A stretch of 8,669 bases of DNA from Flavobacteriales bacterium UBA4660 (GTDB taxonomy: Bacteria; Bacteroidota; Bacteroidia; Flavobacteriales_D; Sanyastnellaceae), in NCBI GenBank assembly GCA_002405435.1, contig DHLU01000076.1, positions 12,882-21,550 of the forward strand. The letters run 5' to 3'. The position numbers and the translations under genes are program-made. The notes beneath the pieces are model-generated. The model was not told where the DNA came from and did no database searches. It saw only the letters and a program-made list of their open reading frames with translations. This document shows positions 1-6,882 of this stretch, in pieces (within the stretch, counting starts at the first letter, position 1; every line of letters starts with the position of its first letter).

Positions 1-653
1 GCCGGGTCGTAATCTCCATTCTCGTCGTAATCGTAAAAGGGACCGAGGTAATAATCCTGACCAAGTCCGACATTGCCGTGCGCGGGAAATTCATCGAAAT
101 AGGCCGGTGGGGAATATCCGTTGGGAAAAAGTGCAGCCAGGTCACAGTTGGGATCATCTGCGCATTCGTGGTACTGCCGGTGACGCTGGGCATCTTCCCT
201 CAGGCTCACGTAAAAGCGGTCCCACAAGTCACACTGTTCTTCGGAAACCTCAGCCTGGCCATCTGTTGACAGCGGGCCGGTCCAGTAGTCATTGCCATTG
301 TATCGATAGGTGATGGCTGCGAGTTTGAGCTGCTGGTCAGGAGAAATTCCGCCCAGCCAGAGTGCGCCTGCAAACAGGACAGAGACGTTGCCCCCTTTGG
401 GCGCGCGGTAATGCGATAAGCCCACTGCACGGTCGTGCCACATACTGCCCCCTGTTTCAATCAATGCTTCAATGTTGTTCCATTCCAGGTCGCGGATTGC
501 TGTGCTCGGCGCACATGCCGCAGCGCGTGATGCTGCCGCCGGCGGTGATGCCTGGAGGGGAACTTTGCCGGATGTGACCAATGGGTGTTGTGCCCGCAGC
601 CCGTGCGCGCCCAGACACGATATAAGAATTAAAATTTTGACTTTGAGGCCCAT
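1..653 (-). CDS. Large secreted protein, N-terminal part (probable T9SS cargo), cut by window edge
   Basis: The minus-strand frame starting at ATG 651-653 stays open to base 1, giving 217 codons of an incomplete gene. Residues 1-22 are a signal peptide: MGLKVK, a hydrophobic run LILISCLG, then ending LRAQ. The following region matches a segment I recognise from the N-termini of very large Bacteroidota surface proteins with C-terminal T9SS sorting domains. It reads NNIEALIETGGSMWHD, then a Pro-Lys-Gly-Gly, then LFAGALWLGG, LKLAAITYRYNGNDYW and TGPL, then a Cys and WDRFYVSLRE. The edge falls in an Asp-rich stretch (YDYDENGDYDPA) resembling the calcium-binding DxDxDG-like segments that come next in those proteins. 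The sorting domain itself would lie outside the window. It is divergent from another secreted protein gene at 826. No function beyond export to the cell surface or medium can be stated; the family assignment is from memory of the pattern. Confidence 0.85.
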   Translation of the reverse strand, partial: MGLKVKILILISCLGAHGLRAQHPLVTSGKVPLQASPPAAASRAAACAPSTAIRDLEWNNIEALIETGGSMWHDRAVGLSHYRAPKGGNVSVLFAGALWLGGISPDQQLKLAAITYRYNGNDYWTGPLSTDGQAEVSEEQCDLWDRFYVSLREDAQRHRQYHECADDPNCDLAALFPNGYSPPAYFDEFPAHGNVGLGQDYYLGPFYDYDENGDYDP

Positions 654-682
654 AATCTTGGAAAAGGAATCGCTACAAGTGC

Positions 683-718
683 GAAAGATAACACAACAGT
701 GGCCAGCCGGCTGACAAA
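683..718 (-). promoter_or_regulatory. Weak candidate promoter for the leftward secreted-protein gene
   Basis: On the minus strand TATCTTTC (683-690) matches seven of the eight positions of the Bacteroidota -7 element TAnnTTTG, and TTTG (715-718) lies upstream. The gap is 24 bases, longer than the usual 19-21, so this is only a candidate. It would give a leader of about 23 bases before ATG 653. A perfect 10-base palindrome, cagccggctg (704-713), sits between the two boxes and could be an operator or chance. The rest of the 654-825 divergent region shows no clear promoter for the rightward gene. Confidence 0.25.
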
Positions 719-825
719 ATGCCACTGCCCCCCGTATTGTATAAAGCACGCTCATTGGCGCCCGGTCAGGCAACTTGAGCGGCCACCCCGGTGTCAATCC
801 GACGTACCCCCAAACCCTCCAAACC

Positions 826-2694
826 ATGAACAAGTATTTTCTCAGTGCTGCATTTGCAATTGTTGCAGCCCGGGTGGCCGCCCAGCTCGTCGTGGAAAAC
901 ACCATGACCGTGACCGACATCGTCAATGAGGTGCTGCTTGGCGAGGGTGTCAATGCCTCCAACGTAATCTTCAACGGCGTAAGCGGAGACCTTGTAACCC
1001 TTCAGGTAGGCACCTTCAACAGCGAAAACGCCAATGTGGGTTTTGATTCGGGATTGATAATGGCAAGCGGCGGAGTTACCGTGGTGCTGGGTCCCAACAA
1101 CACGGGCGGCAATACGGTCGGCTCCGGCACCGGAAATTTCGGAAGCACCGATCCTGATTTTCTCGCGATCAATCCCGGCTACACCGCCAATGACTGGTGC
1201 GTCATTGAGTTTGATTTTGTGGCGGTAGGCGACAGCATCCAGTTTCGTTACGTGTGGGGATCAGAAGAATATATGGAGTATGTGAACTCCAGTTTCAACG
1301 ATGTATTTGCCTTCTTTCTCTCAGGGCCTGGCATTGACGGTCCCTATACCAACGACGCCATCAACATCGCCGTGGTACCTGGCACTGATCTGCCCGTCAC
1401 CATCGACAACCTCAACCTTTTTCAAAACGCAGAATATTATGTCGATAACGGTGACGGCTTCACCGAACCGCAGGCATCAGACCCCTTCTATATACAATTT
1501 GACGGATTCACCGTGCCGCTGCTTGCCGGCGCTGCTGTGCAGTGCGGACAGACGTACCACATCAAACTGGCCTGCGCCGACAGCGGTGACAGCATACTCG
1601 ACTGCGGCGTATTTATCGAAGAAGGATCTTTTTCCAGCAATGCGCTCAGTATTTCAGGTGAAGTGAATGATCCGCCCGCCTTTCTTCCCTCCGGCACCCT
1701 GCTTGAGGGCTGTGTTGACGGCCTTTTCACCTTGTTTCAGCCCGACCCCTCAACCGCCGATACCCTCGTGCTGAGCGTCAGCGGCACGGCAACCGCAGGA
1801 CTCGACTTCGACCCCTTTCCTTCCACGATCATTATACCGGAAGGGGAAATTTCAGTTGACCTGCCCTTTGCCTCCGTCTATGATAATGTGACTGAAGGAA
1901 CGGAGTCTGTTACCATCTCCTACACCTATATCAATTCGTGCGGTGAGCCCGACACCGCCATTGCCACCATGTTCATTCAGGATTATATCGACATGGTACT
2001 GGAATTCGACAACCTATTCATCTGTCCGGGATCCGACCTGGATGTCTCGGCACTTCCTGAAGGCGGTGCGCCAGATTACACCTACGCCTGGAGCACAGGC
2101 TCTTCGGCGCAATCGGAAAATTTTGAAGAAGGAGACGCGGGCACTTACGAAGTGACCGTGACAGACTATTGCGAACGTACGGTAACGGCCGGGTTGCAGG
2201 TAATGGAGCCTGAGCCCTTTGTGCAGACCGTTGATTCGCTCGACCTGTGTCTGGGACAGCCATCAGGAGGATTTGTCATCGGCGGAGCCCTGCCCTATAG
2301 CTACGACTATGACACCACCGTATTCGTCTATGCCTCTGATGAAGGCTTCACCGCGCAGCAACAAGGTCAATTCCTGATCAATGTGGAAGACCAGTGCGGG
2401 CAGACCGCTACCCTTGCCGTCGACGTGACGGAATGCGAGACCGTGATTCCCAACATCTTCACGCCCAACGGTGACAGTGACAATGACACCTTTACCATTC
2501 GCGGCATTGAAGGGTTTCCGGGCAGCACCCTGCTGATCTATAACCGCTGGGGAAAACTGATCTACGAAAGCAACTCCTACAGAAACCAGTGGGATGGGAA
2601 AGACCTGGCGGCCGGGGTGTATTACTACATTTTCAGCCGCTCAGACGGTAAGGATTTTGAAGGGTATGTGCACCTGGTGAGACCCGGTAACTGA
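826..2694 (+). CDS. Secreted multidomain protein: choice-of-anchor L, Calx-beta-like, PKD/Ig-like, T9SS type B sorting domain
   Basis: I start this 622-residue protein at ATG 826 because a signal peptide follows directly (MNKYFLSAAFAIVAARVAAQ). The frame extends upstream only to a TTG at 775, which would add 17 hydrophilic residues. Residues about 21-278 form a choice-of-anchor L domain: MTVTDIVNEVLLGEGV near its start, FDSGLIMASG, VIEFDFV, the hallmark FRYVWGSEEYMEYV, NDVFAFFLSGPG, and YHIKLACADSGD near its end. Residues about 282-386 are Calx-beta-like (TAGLDFDPFPSTIIIPEGE). About 386-463 is a PKD/SprB-like repeat (YTYAWSTGSS, GTYEVTVTDYC), and about 464-538 a further degenerate Ig-like module. 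Residues 539-622 are the CHU_C/T9SS type B signal (IPNIFTPNGDSDNDTF, IYNRWGKLIYES, WDGKDLAAGVYYY, GYVHLVR), which directs export across the outer membrane. I count eleven Cys in the mature part, probably disulfide-bonded. Likely role is adhesion or surface interaction; the ligand is unknown. Confidence 0.93.
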   Translation: MNKYFLSAAFAIVAARVAAQLVVENTMTVTDIVNEVLLGEGVNASNVIFNGVSGDLVTLQVGTFNSENANVGFDSGLIMASGGVTVVLGPNNTGGNTVGSGTGNFGSTDPDFLAINPGYTANDWCVIEFDFVAVGDSIQFRYVWGSEEYMEYVNSSFNDVFAFFLSGPGIDGPYTNDAINIAVVPGTDLPVTIDNLNLFQNAEYYVDNGDGFTEPQASDPFYIQFDGFTVPLLAGAAVQCGQTYHIKLACADSGDSILDCGVFIEEGSFSSNALSISGEVNDPPAFLPSGTLLEGCVDGLFTLFQPDPSTADTLVLSVSGTATAGLDFDPFPSTIIIPEGEISVDLPFASVYDNVTEGTESVTISYTYINSCGEPDTAIATMFIQDYIDMVLEFDNLFICPGSDLDVSALPEGGAPDYTYAWSTGSSAQSENFEEGDAGTYEVTVTDYCERTVTAGLQVMEPEPFVQTVDSLDLCLGQPSGGFVIGGALPYSYDYDTTVFVYASDEGFTAQQQGQFLINVEDQCGQTATLAVDVTECETVIPNIFTPNGDSDNDTFTIRGIEGFPGSTLLIYNRWGKLIYESNSYRNQWDGKDLAAGVYYYIFSRSDGKDFEGYVHLVRPGN

Positions 2695-2720
2695 GGGTAT
2701 TGCCACAGGCAACCGTTCAG
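2691..2720. terminator. Possible shared hairpin between two convergent genes
   Basis: Only 22 bases separate the stop codons of the converging genes. They contain a stem ttgcc (2700-2704) / ggcaa (2708-2712) with a three-base loop. This can be extended by GG/CC (2696-2697 / 2713-2714) and by ctga/tcag (2691-2694 / 2717-2720), so that each stop codon lies in one outer arm. There is no T-run on either side, so intrinsic termination is doubtful. It may only slow polymerase or protect transcript ends. Confidence 0.25.
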
Positions 2721-4255
2721 GCCCCTTCTTTAAACCTGACCAGCACCCGTCCGGTCATTACAGGCGGAACCGGCTCCCCCATAAGGGCCAGTACCGTGGG
2801 GGCGATATCGGCGAGAATGCCGTCAGCGATGCTTTCTACGCGGTTGCTGACTACCACGAGCGGAACAGGGTTGGTGGTATGGGCGGTATTGGGCGATCCG
2901 TCTTCGTTTACCACGCAGTCTGCATTGCCGTGGTCTGCGAGCACCACGACATCATACCCGAGCGCCCGCGCAGGTGCAAGAATGGTTTCGAGACATTGGT
3001 CTGTGGTTTCCACGGCTTTCACCACCGCGCTGAAGACACCGGTATGGCCGACCATATCGGCATTGGCAAAATTTACGCAGATAAAATCGGGTTCGGAACC
3101 GGCAATGGCCTTGCATACGGCCTGTGCCACGCCAGCCGCACTCATCTCCGGCTGTTGGTCATAGGTTGCCACGCCGGGCGAGGCCACCATAACGCGCTGC
3201 TCGCCGGGGAAGGGTTCTTCGCGGCCTCCATTAAAGAAAAAAGTGACGTGGGGGTACTTTTCCGTTTCGGCTATACGCACCTGCGAAAACCCGCGCCTGG
3301 CAATGGTTTCGCCCAGTGTTTCTGAGAGGTTGTCTTTCTCAAAGGCTACCTTCACTCCTGCGAATGCCGCGTCATACCGGGTCATCGTCACATAGTGGAG
3401 GTCTAAGCGGTGCATGTTGAACTCGTGGTTGTCGTGTTGTGTAAGTACCTGGGTGATTTCCCGGCAGCGGTCGGTTCTGAAATTGGCGCAGATGACGACA
3501 TCCCCCGGCCTGATGCGCCCGTTTTCGCTTCCGTTATCAATAACGCAGGGAGTAATAAATTCATCGCTGGTACCGGCCTCGTACATGGCTGCCATCGCCG
3601 CATCCGCTGAGGGAAATACAGTTCCCTCACCCTTGACCAGCAGGTGGTAGGCCTTCGCCACACGGTCCCAGCGGTTGTCGCGGTCCATGGCATAGTACCG
3701 CCCGCAAACAGAGGCGATCGATGCACCGGTGCGCTGGCAGTGCTCGTGAAGGGTCGCCATAAATGACCTTCCCGAATGGGGGTCACAATCCCTGCCGTCG
3801 GTAAAAGCATGCACAAAAACCCGGCTGATTGGGTAGGCCTGCGCCATCGTGCAGAGTGCGGTGAGGTGATCGATGTGGGAATGCACGCCGCCATCGCTCA
3901 CCAGGCCCATGATGTGGAGCGTGCATCCACGCACGGCCGCCTGATCCATCGCTTCGCAGAGCACCTGGTTGGAGAAAAAAGTCTTGTTGCGGATAGCCAG
4001 GTTGATGCTGACCAAGTCCTGAAATACCACCCGCCCTGCGCCCAGGTTGATGTGTCCGACCTCACTGTTGCCCATCTGGCCGTCTGGCAGGCCGACATTT
4101 TCGCCGTCGGTTCGCAGCTGCGCATTCGGAAACTGCGCACAAAGGCGGTCCATGCATGGGGTGTGTGCCATGTACACGGCATTGCAGGCGGCCTTTTTTC
4201 CGAGCCCCCATCCGTCGAGGATGACCAGCATCACCTTATGCGCAATCGATTTCAT
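2717..4255 (-). CDS. gpmI: 2,3-bisphosphoglycerate-independent phosphoglycerate mutase (iPGM)
   Basis: The enzyme interconverts 3-phosphoglycerate and 2-phosphoglycerate in cytoplasmic glycolysis and gluconeogenesis, using two Mn ions and a phosphoserine intermediate. The protein is 512 residues, the normal family length. All expected metal and catalytic residues are visible: Asp14 (VILDGWGLG), nucleophile Ser64 (GQMGNSEVGHINLGAGR), Asp400 and His404 (NADMVGHTG), Asp441-His442 (LADHGNAD) and His459 (NTAHTTNPVP). The phosphatase-like halves flank the transferase domain, which shows VSDGGVHSH, HAFTDGRD, GRYYAMDRDNRWDR and NFRTDRCREI. The gene appears intact and functional. Its ATG (4253-4255) overlaps the TGA of the upstream histidine kinase by four bases (ATGA), so it is probably translated by coupling in one operon. 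A promoter-like box within the kinase gene may also drive it separately. It converges on the secreted protein gene at 826-2694. Confidence 0.97.
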   Translation of the reverse strand: MKSIAHKVMLVILDGWGLGKKAACNAVYMAHTPCMDRLCAQFPNAQLRTDGENVGLPDGQMGNSEVGHINLGAGRVVFQDLVSINLAIRNKTFFSNQVLCEAMDQAAVRGCTLHIMGLVSDGGVHSHIDHLTALCTMAQAYPISRVFVHAFTDGRDCDPHSGRSFMATLHEHCQRTGASIASVCGRYYAMDRDNRWDRVAKAYHLLVKGEGTVFPSADAAMAAMYEAGTSDEFITPCVIDNGSENGRIRPGDVVICANFRTDRCREITQVLTQHDNHEFNMHRLDLHYVTMTRYDAAFAGVKVAFEKDNLSETLGETIARRGFSQVRIAETEKYPHVTFFFNGGREEPFPGEQRVMVASPGVATYDQQPEMSAAGVAQAVCKAIAGSEPDFICVNFANADMVGHTGVFSAVVKAVETTDQCLETILAPARALGYDVVVLADHGNADCVVNEDGSPNTAHTTNPVPLVVVSNRVESIADGILADIAPTVLALMGEPVPPVMTGRVLVRFKEGA

Positions 4256-5199
4256 GCGGACAAAAATTCTACTTCAAAAATAGAGCCGGTGGGATGGTTG
4301 GGGCGAAACCGCACTTCAGCGCCGTGAAGCCTTGCTATCTCACGCACCAGGTAGAGCCCGAGCCCGGTGCCCTTGTGTAGCCTGATTTCCTCACTGCCTC
4401 CACGAAAGAATTTTTCAAATACCCTTGATTGTTCTTCCGGCGGAATGCCCGGACCACGGTCTGCCACAGCGAGCAGAAAACGCTGGCCCTGCCGGCCGAG
4501 GGTCACCGTAATGGGTTCGCCCGACGGGGAATATTTCAGGGCATTGTCGAGCAGGTTGCTCACCAGGAGTGAAAGCATGGGCTTATCGCCTTGTACCAGC
4601 ACCACAGCCGTATTTTCAAATTCAATGCGCGGACCCCCTGAGGTGATTTGCGTCCTGGCATGAATCTCATGGCTGACGATGTCGCGCAGGTCACAATCCT
4701 CTCCGGGAACGAGTGTTTTAACATGGCCAATTCTCGAGGCCAGCAGGATATTTTCCGTGAGCCACTGCAGACGGGAAGTTTCTGCAAGTGCGTTGCCAAT
4801 CAGTTCAGCTCGCTGGGTTTCTGACAAAGACGGACGCTTCAGGGTTTCGAGTACCAGTTTGACCGTTGTCAGCGGTGTGCGCAACTCGTGTGATGTGGAG
4901 AGTAAAAAAGTCTTTTCCCGTTCTGACCTGCGAAATTCCTGACGCAGGTTGTGAAAGATAATGTACTCCGCCACCGCAAAAATCAACAGGAAGACTGCAC
5001 CTTCACCGGCGATCATGTAGTACTTGCGCATGAGTTCGTCGTACTGGTTGATACCGGTGATGATGGTCCGCATCTCCAACATCTGCTTGTGCACCTCTGC
5101 CAGTTTGAATCCCCACCAGCACAACTGCGCCAGCATATACAGCACGAGCAGATAAAATACCCTAAGGGTTAAACGGGCTCTTTCGTTCTTGTCGATCAT
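4252..5199 (-). CDS. Membrane sensor histidine kinase (HisKA + HATPase_c), no partner regulator in window
   Basis: The protein is a 315-residue inner-membrane kinase that should autophosphorylate on His and pass the phosphate to a response regulator. I use ATG 5199; an in-frame TTG at 5211 would add only four residues. Hydrophobic segments at about 14-30 (VFYLLVLYMLAQLCWWG) and 68-84 (GAVFLLIFAVAEYIIF) enclose a small periplasmic loop of about 37 residues, without a recognisable ligand domain. The HisKA H-box is FLLSTSHELRTPLTT with phosphoacceptor His104. The N-box LLDNALKY contains Asn219, the G1 box is DRGPGIP (Asp247), the F-box VFEKFFRG, and the G2 box GTGLGLYLV (277-285). All catalytic boxes are intact, so it should be active. 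The gene overlaps gpmI by ATGA at 4252-4255. A strong terminator ends 14 bases ahead of its start, leaving its own promoter unclear. The signal sensed and the cognate regulator are unknown. Confidence 0.93.
   Translation of the reverse strand: MIDKNERARLTLRVFYLLVLYMLAQLCWWGFKLAEVHKQMLEMRTIITGINQYDELMRKYYMIAGEGAVFLLIFAVAEYIIFHNLRQEFRRSEREKTFLLSTSHELRTPLTTVKLVLETLKRPSLSETQRAELIGNALAETSRLQWLTENILLASRIGHVKTLVPGEDCDLRDIVSHEIHARTQITSGGPRIEFENTAVVLVQGDKPMLSLLVSNLLDNALKYSPSGEPITVTLGRQGQRFLLAVADRGPGIPPEEQSRVFEKFFRGGSEEIRLHKGTGLGLYLVREIARLHGAEVRFRPNHPTGSIFEVEFLSA
4275..4308 (-). promoter_or_regulatory. Candidate internal promoter for gpmI, inside the kinase gene
   Basis: On the minus strand TATTTTTG (4275-4282) is a perfect match to the Bacteroidota -7 element TAnnTTTG. 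TTTC (4305-4308), one mismatch from the -33 element TTTG, lies 22 bases upstream. Transcription would start about 13 bases before the gpmI ATG. A caution is that these bases also encode the Ser-Ile-Phe-Glu of the kinase C-terminus, a conserved position, so the box may be an accident of coding. Confidence 0.3.
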
Positions 5200-5213
5200 G
5201 AGGGTTAACAAGT

Positions 5214-5249
5214 AAAAAAGCCTCCTGCCGGCGAGGCAAAAGGCTTTTT
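5214..5249 (-). terminator. Intrinsic terminator after the small secreted protein gene
   Basis: Read on the minus strand, arms aaaaagcct and aggcttttt (plus-strand 5241-5249 and 5215-5223) form a nine-base stem ending in a run of six T. An alternative inner stem gcctc/gaggc (5220-5224 / 5233-5237) gives a compact GC-rich hairpin followed by the same T-run. It lies 22 bases after the stop at 5272 and only 14 bases before the kinase ATG. The stem is nearly symmetrical, so it could also stop plus-strand transcription. Confidence 0.75.
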
Positions 5250-5271
5250 ATGGTATTAGAAAGGGGACCAA

Positions 5272-5823
5272 TTATCCCTTGCCTTTTTCTTTGGGGTTTG
5301 CCGGAGGCACCGGGCGTACACCGGGCTCGGTAGGCCGGGCTGAGGGATCTGCAGGGCGCGCAGCAGGTTCTCCACCCGGACGATCTACCGGCGGCCTTAC
5401 ACCACCCTGGGCGTCTCCACCGGGCTTGCGGGCAAGCCGTTTCTCCATCACAATGTGGGTTTCCGTAGTGGTTGCGCGATTCAACAGATATGAGTTACCC
5501 ATTTTCCAGCCACCATTACCCATATAATTCAGGGCGTCAGCGACGGAGGTAAACTGGATGGAGCGCAGTTGCTCAATCTGAGCGATTGACTCCTTATCGG
5601 TCAGGTTGGCCATCAGGTCTTTTCCGATGTCCACACGGATGGTCATTTTGTTTTGTGTTTCGGCTACGATCAATTCGCAAAAGAGGGTCTCCACGTTGTA
5701 ACGGAGTCCTTCACCGGGTTCTTTAGCGGGGTCGTTGGCGGCAGCGAGCGGGGAAGCCGGCCTTGTCTGAGCCTGGAAGAATAATGGAGCGCAAATCAGC
5801 GCAGCTAGGATCAATTTTTTCAT
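5272..5823 (-). CDS. Small secreted protein with a DUF4177-like core and an Arg-Pro-rich tail
   Basis: The protein has 183 residues. Residues 1-18 are a signal peptide (MKKLILAALICAPLFFQA, cleavage before QT), so it is exported to the periplasm or beyond. The core at about 42-130 has strands around FCELIVAETQ and MTIRVDIGKD, and then a segment ALNYMGNGGWKMGNSYLLN followed by THIVMEKRL. This resembles the 'LN..G..GWE.v..y.....ILKR' pattern of DUF4177-type small domains, a weak resemblance and not a confident family call. Residues 131-183 are a disordered, basic, low-complexity tail rich in Pro, Arg, Gly and Ala with repeated Arg-Pro pairs, ending KEKGKG. It has one Cys in the mature part, no lipobox and no T9SS signal. 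A good -7 promoter box lies 30 bases upstream and a terminator follows, so it is probably transcribed alone. The function is unknown; the tail could bind cell-wall polymers or nucleic acid. Confidence 0.85.
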   Translation of the reverse strand: MKKLILAALICAPLFFQAQTRPASPLAAANDPAKEPGEGLRYNVETLFCELIVAETQNKMTIRVDIGKDLMANLTDKESIAQIEQLRSIQFTSVADALNYMGNGGWKMGNSYLLNRATTTETHIVMEKRLARKPGGDAQGGVRPPVDRPGGEPAARPADPSARPTEPGVRPVPPANPKEKGKG

Positions 5824-5852
5824 TGGTTTTGTCTGTTTTTAATTTCGGGACA

Positions 5853-5860
5853 CAAATATA
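5853..5860 (-). promoter_or_regulatory. Promoter -7 element for the small secreted protein gene
   Basis: On the minus strand TATATTTG is a perfect match to the Bacteroidota -7 consensus TAnnTTTG, giving a start near 5846 and a leader of about 23 bases before ATG 5823. No good -33 TTTG lies at the usual spacing. A short inverted repeat, gccat-aaa-atggc (5872-5884), covers that region and could be an operator or the weak end of the methyltransferase transcript. Confidence 0.55.
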
Positions 5861-5895
5861 GCCAATTCAGTGCCATAAAATGGCTGCGCACGGTT

Positions 5896-6693
5896 TCACC
5901 GGAGGGACAGGGGCCATTTCAACCGAAAATCTTCTTTCTGCTGGCGGGCCGACAGGACGAGAATCCCGACGTGATAAAAATCGAGCGTAAGCGGAAAGCG
6001 CGGGTCTGCGCGCATTTCATTCCATGCCCGGGCCATTTCCCTCGACCAGTAAATGTCATCCAGTACGATCATGGCGTCAGGCGTGCAGTATGGGATAATC
6101 TTATTCACATACCGCATGGTGGCTTCGTACCGGTGGTTTCCGTCGAGGAAAACGAAATCAAAGTGGCCTTCACGCCTGAGCAGTTCGGGCAACACCTCAT
6201 CGAAATGACCGGCATGCGGCACAATGCGCCCGCTGGCTTCCCGGTTAAATGATTGGGCAGCAACGTGGTAAAACTCCGGTACCCCTTCAATGGTATGCAA
6301 CTGTCCTTCCGGCTTCAACCCCCTGGCGAGGTAGCGGGATGTGGTGCCAAGACAGGTTCCCAGTTCGAGGGCCCGGCAAGCGCCGTGAAAGCGGGCAAGC
6401 CTGAAAAGAAAAGCGGCCTGGGCAGGTGGTTTGAGTGCATGCCTTGCCACTGAGGCTATGGTGCGGGAGGAAGGCCTGCTGCTGCCCGCCCCGGGGTCGG
6501 AAGTCAACACTGGCGTTGGGTCGCAGCGGTATTTTTTACGGTCGGTCTCAATATCAGCAACCCCCTGCGGCTGGTCGCGGGCGAGGGCAACTTCGTTAAA
6601 AAGGGCGTAGACATAAGGAGAGTGTAACCCATAGCGGCCCAGGGCCATCCGGCGATGGCGGATCCATGAGGTGAGCGCAAACCATCGGTCCAT
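5896..6693 (-). CDS. Class I SAM-dependent methyltransferase, substrate unknown
   Basis: The 265-residue protein is read from ATG 6693; an in-frame TTG at 6705 would add four residues. It shows a Rossmann-type methyltransferase fold of the Methyltransf_24 / O-methyltransferase kind. The N-terminus RYGLHSPYVYALFNEV (about 20-35) is a mark of a Bacteroidota subfamily. Motif I is RALELGTCLGTTSRYLA (107-123), which binds S-adenosylmethionine. The acidic residue after beta 2 is Glu136 (LHTIEGVPE). FDFVFLDGNHRYEATMRY (178-195) and MIVLDDIYWS (208-217) carry the acidic residues that in catechol-type O-methyltransferases hold a metal or substrate. Cytoplasmic; no signal peptide or membrane segment. 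It starts 30 bases after the tRNA terminator and ends 72 bases before the next gene, so it appears to be a single-gene unit without an obvious separate promoter. I cannot name the substrate; the neighbours give no pathway hint. Confidence 0.85.
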   Translation of the reverse strand: MDRWFALTSWIRHRRMALGRYGLHSPYVYALFNEVALARDQPQGVADIETDRKKYRCDPTPVLTSDPGAGSSRPSSRTIASVARHALKPPAQAAFLFRLARFHGACRALELGTCLGTTSRYLARGLKPEGQLHTIEGVPEFYHVAAQSFNREASGRIVPHAGHFDEVLPELLRREGHFDFVFLDGNHRYEATMRYVNKIIPYCTPDAMIVLDDIYWSREMARAWNEMRADPRFPLTLDFYHVGILVLSARQQKEDFRLKWPLSLR

Positions 6694-6723
6694 ACGGTAA
6701 CGCAACTAAGACGGGAAACCGGC

Positions 6724-6752
6724 AAAAAAAAATGACCGCCGGAACGGTCATT
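6724..6752 (-). terminator. Intrinsic terminator after tRNA-Val
   Basis: On the minus strand aatgaccg (6745-6752) pairs perfectly with cggtcatt (6731-6738) around a six-base loop and runs into nine consecutive T (6724-6732). This is a textbook intrinsic terminator three bases past the mature tRNA end. It separates the tRNA from the methyltransferase gene that begins 30 bases further on. Confidence 0.9.
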
Positions 6753-6755
6753 GTG

Positions 6756-6830
6756 TGGGAGCAACAGGATTCGAACCTGTGACCCTCTGCTTGTAAGGCA
6801 GATGCTCTGAACCAGCTGAGCTATGCTCCC
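6756..6830 (-). tRNA. tRNA-Val (anticodon UAC)
   Basis: The 75-base minus-strand sequence folds as a complete cloverleaf. The acceptor stem is GGGAGCA/TGCTCCC with discriminator A at 6756, the D stem GCTC/GAGC with loop AGCTGGTTCA, the anticodon stem TCTGC/GCAGA, and the T stem ACAGG/CCTGT with loop TTCGAAT. The seven-base anticodon loop CTTACAA puts U at 33 and UAC at 34-36, which reads GUA and other GUN valine codons. CCA is not encoded (the genome continues CACA), as is usual in Bacteroidota, so it must be added by the CCA-adding enzyme. A strong promoter lies upstream and a terminator follows directly, so it is a single-tRNA transcript. Confidence 0.97.
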
Positions 6831-6882
6831 TTAATCTTTTAATAATAAGCACGATATTTTGTTCTTCGTGCGAATTGGAGTG

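Noticed and set aside
206..460. Minus-strand 84-codon open frame
   Set aside because: It is a shifted-frame shadow of the secreted protein gene at 1-653, whose frame has a signal peptide and a recognisable conserved region.
775..825. Upstream TTG start for the 622-residue secreted protein
   Set aside because: It would put 17 hydrophilic residues ahead of a clear signal peptide that begins at ATG 826.
3776..4327. Plus-strand 183-codon open frame opposite gpmI
   Set aside because: It lies antisense to gpmI, which has all catalytic motifs; the frame is a by-product of high G+C coding.
6756..6830. Reading the tRNA on the plus strand with loop CTTGTAA
   Set aside because: Only the minus strand gives the conserved TTCGAAT T-loop, U33 and the D-loop GG, so the anticodon is UAC (valine).
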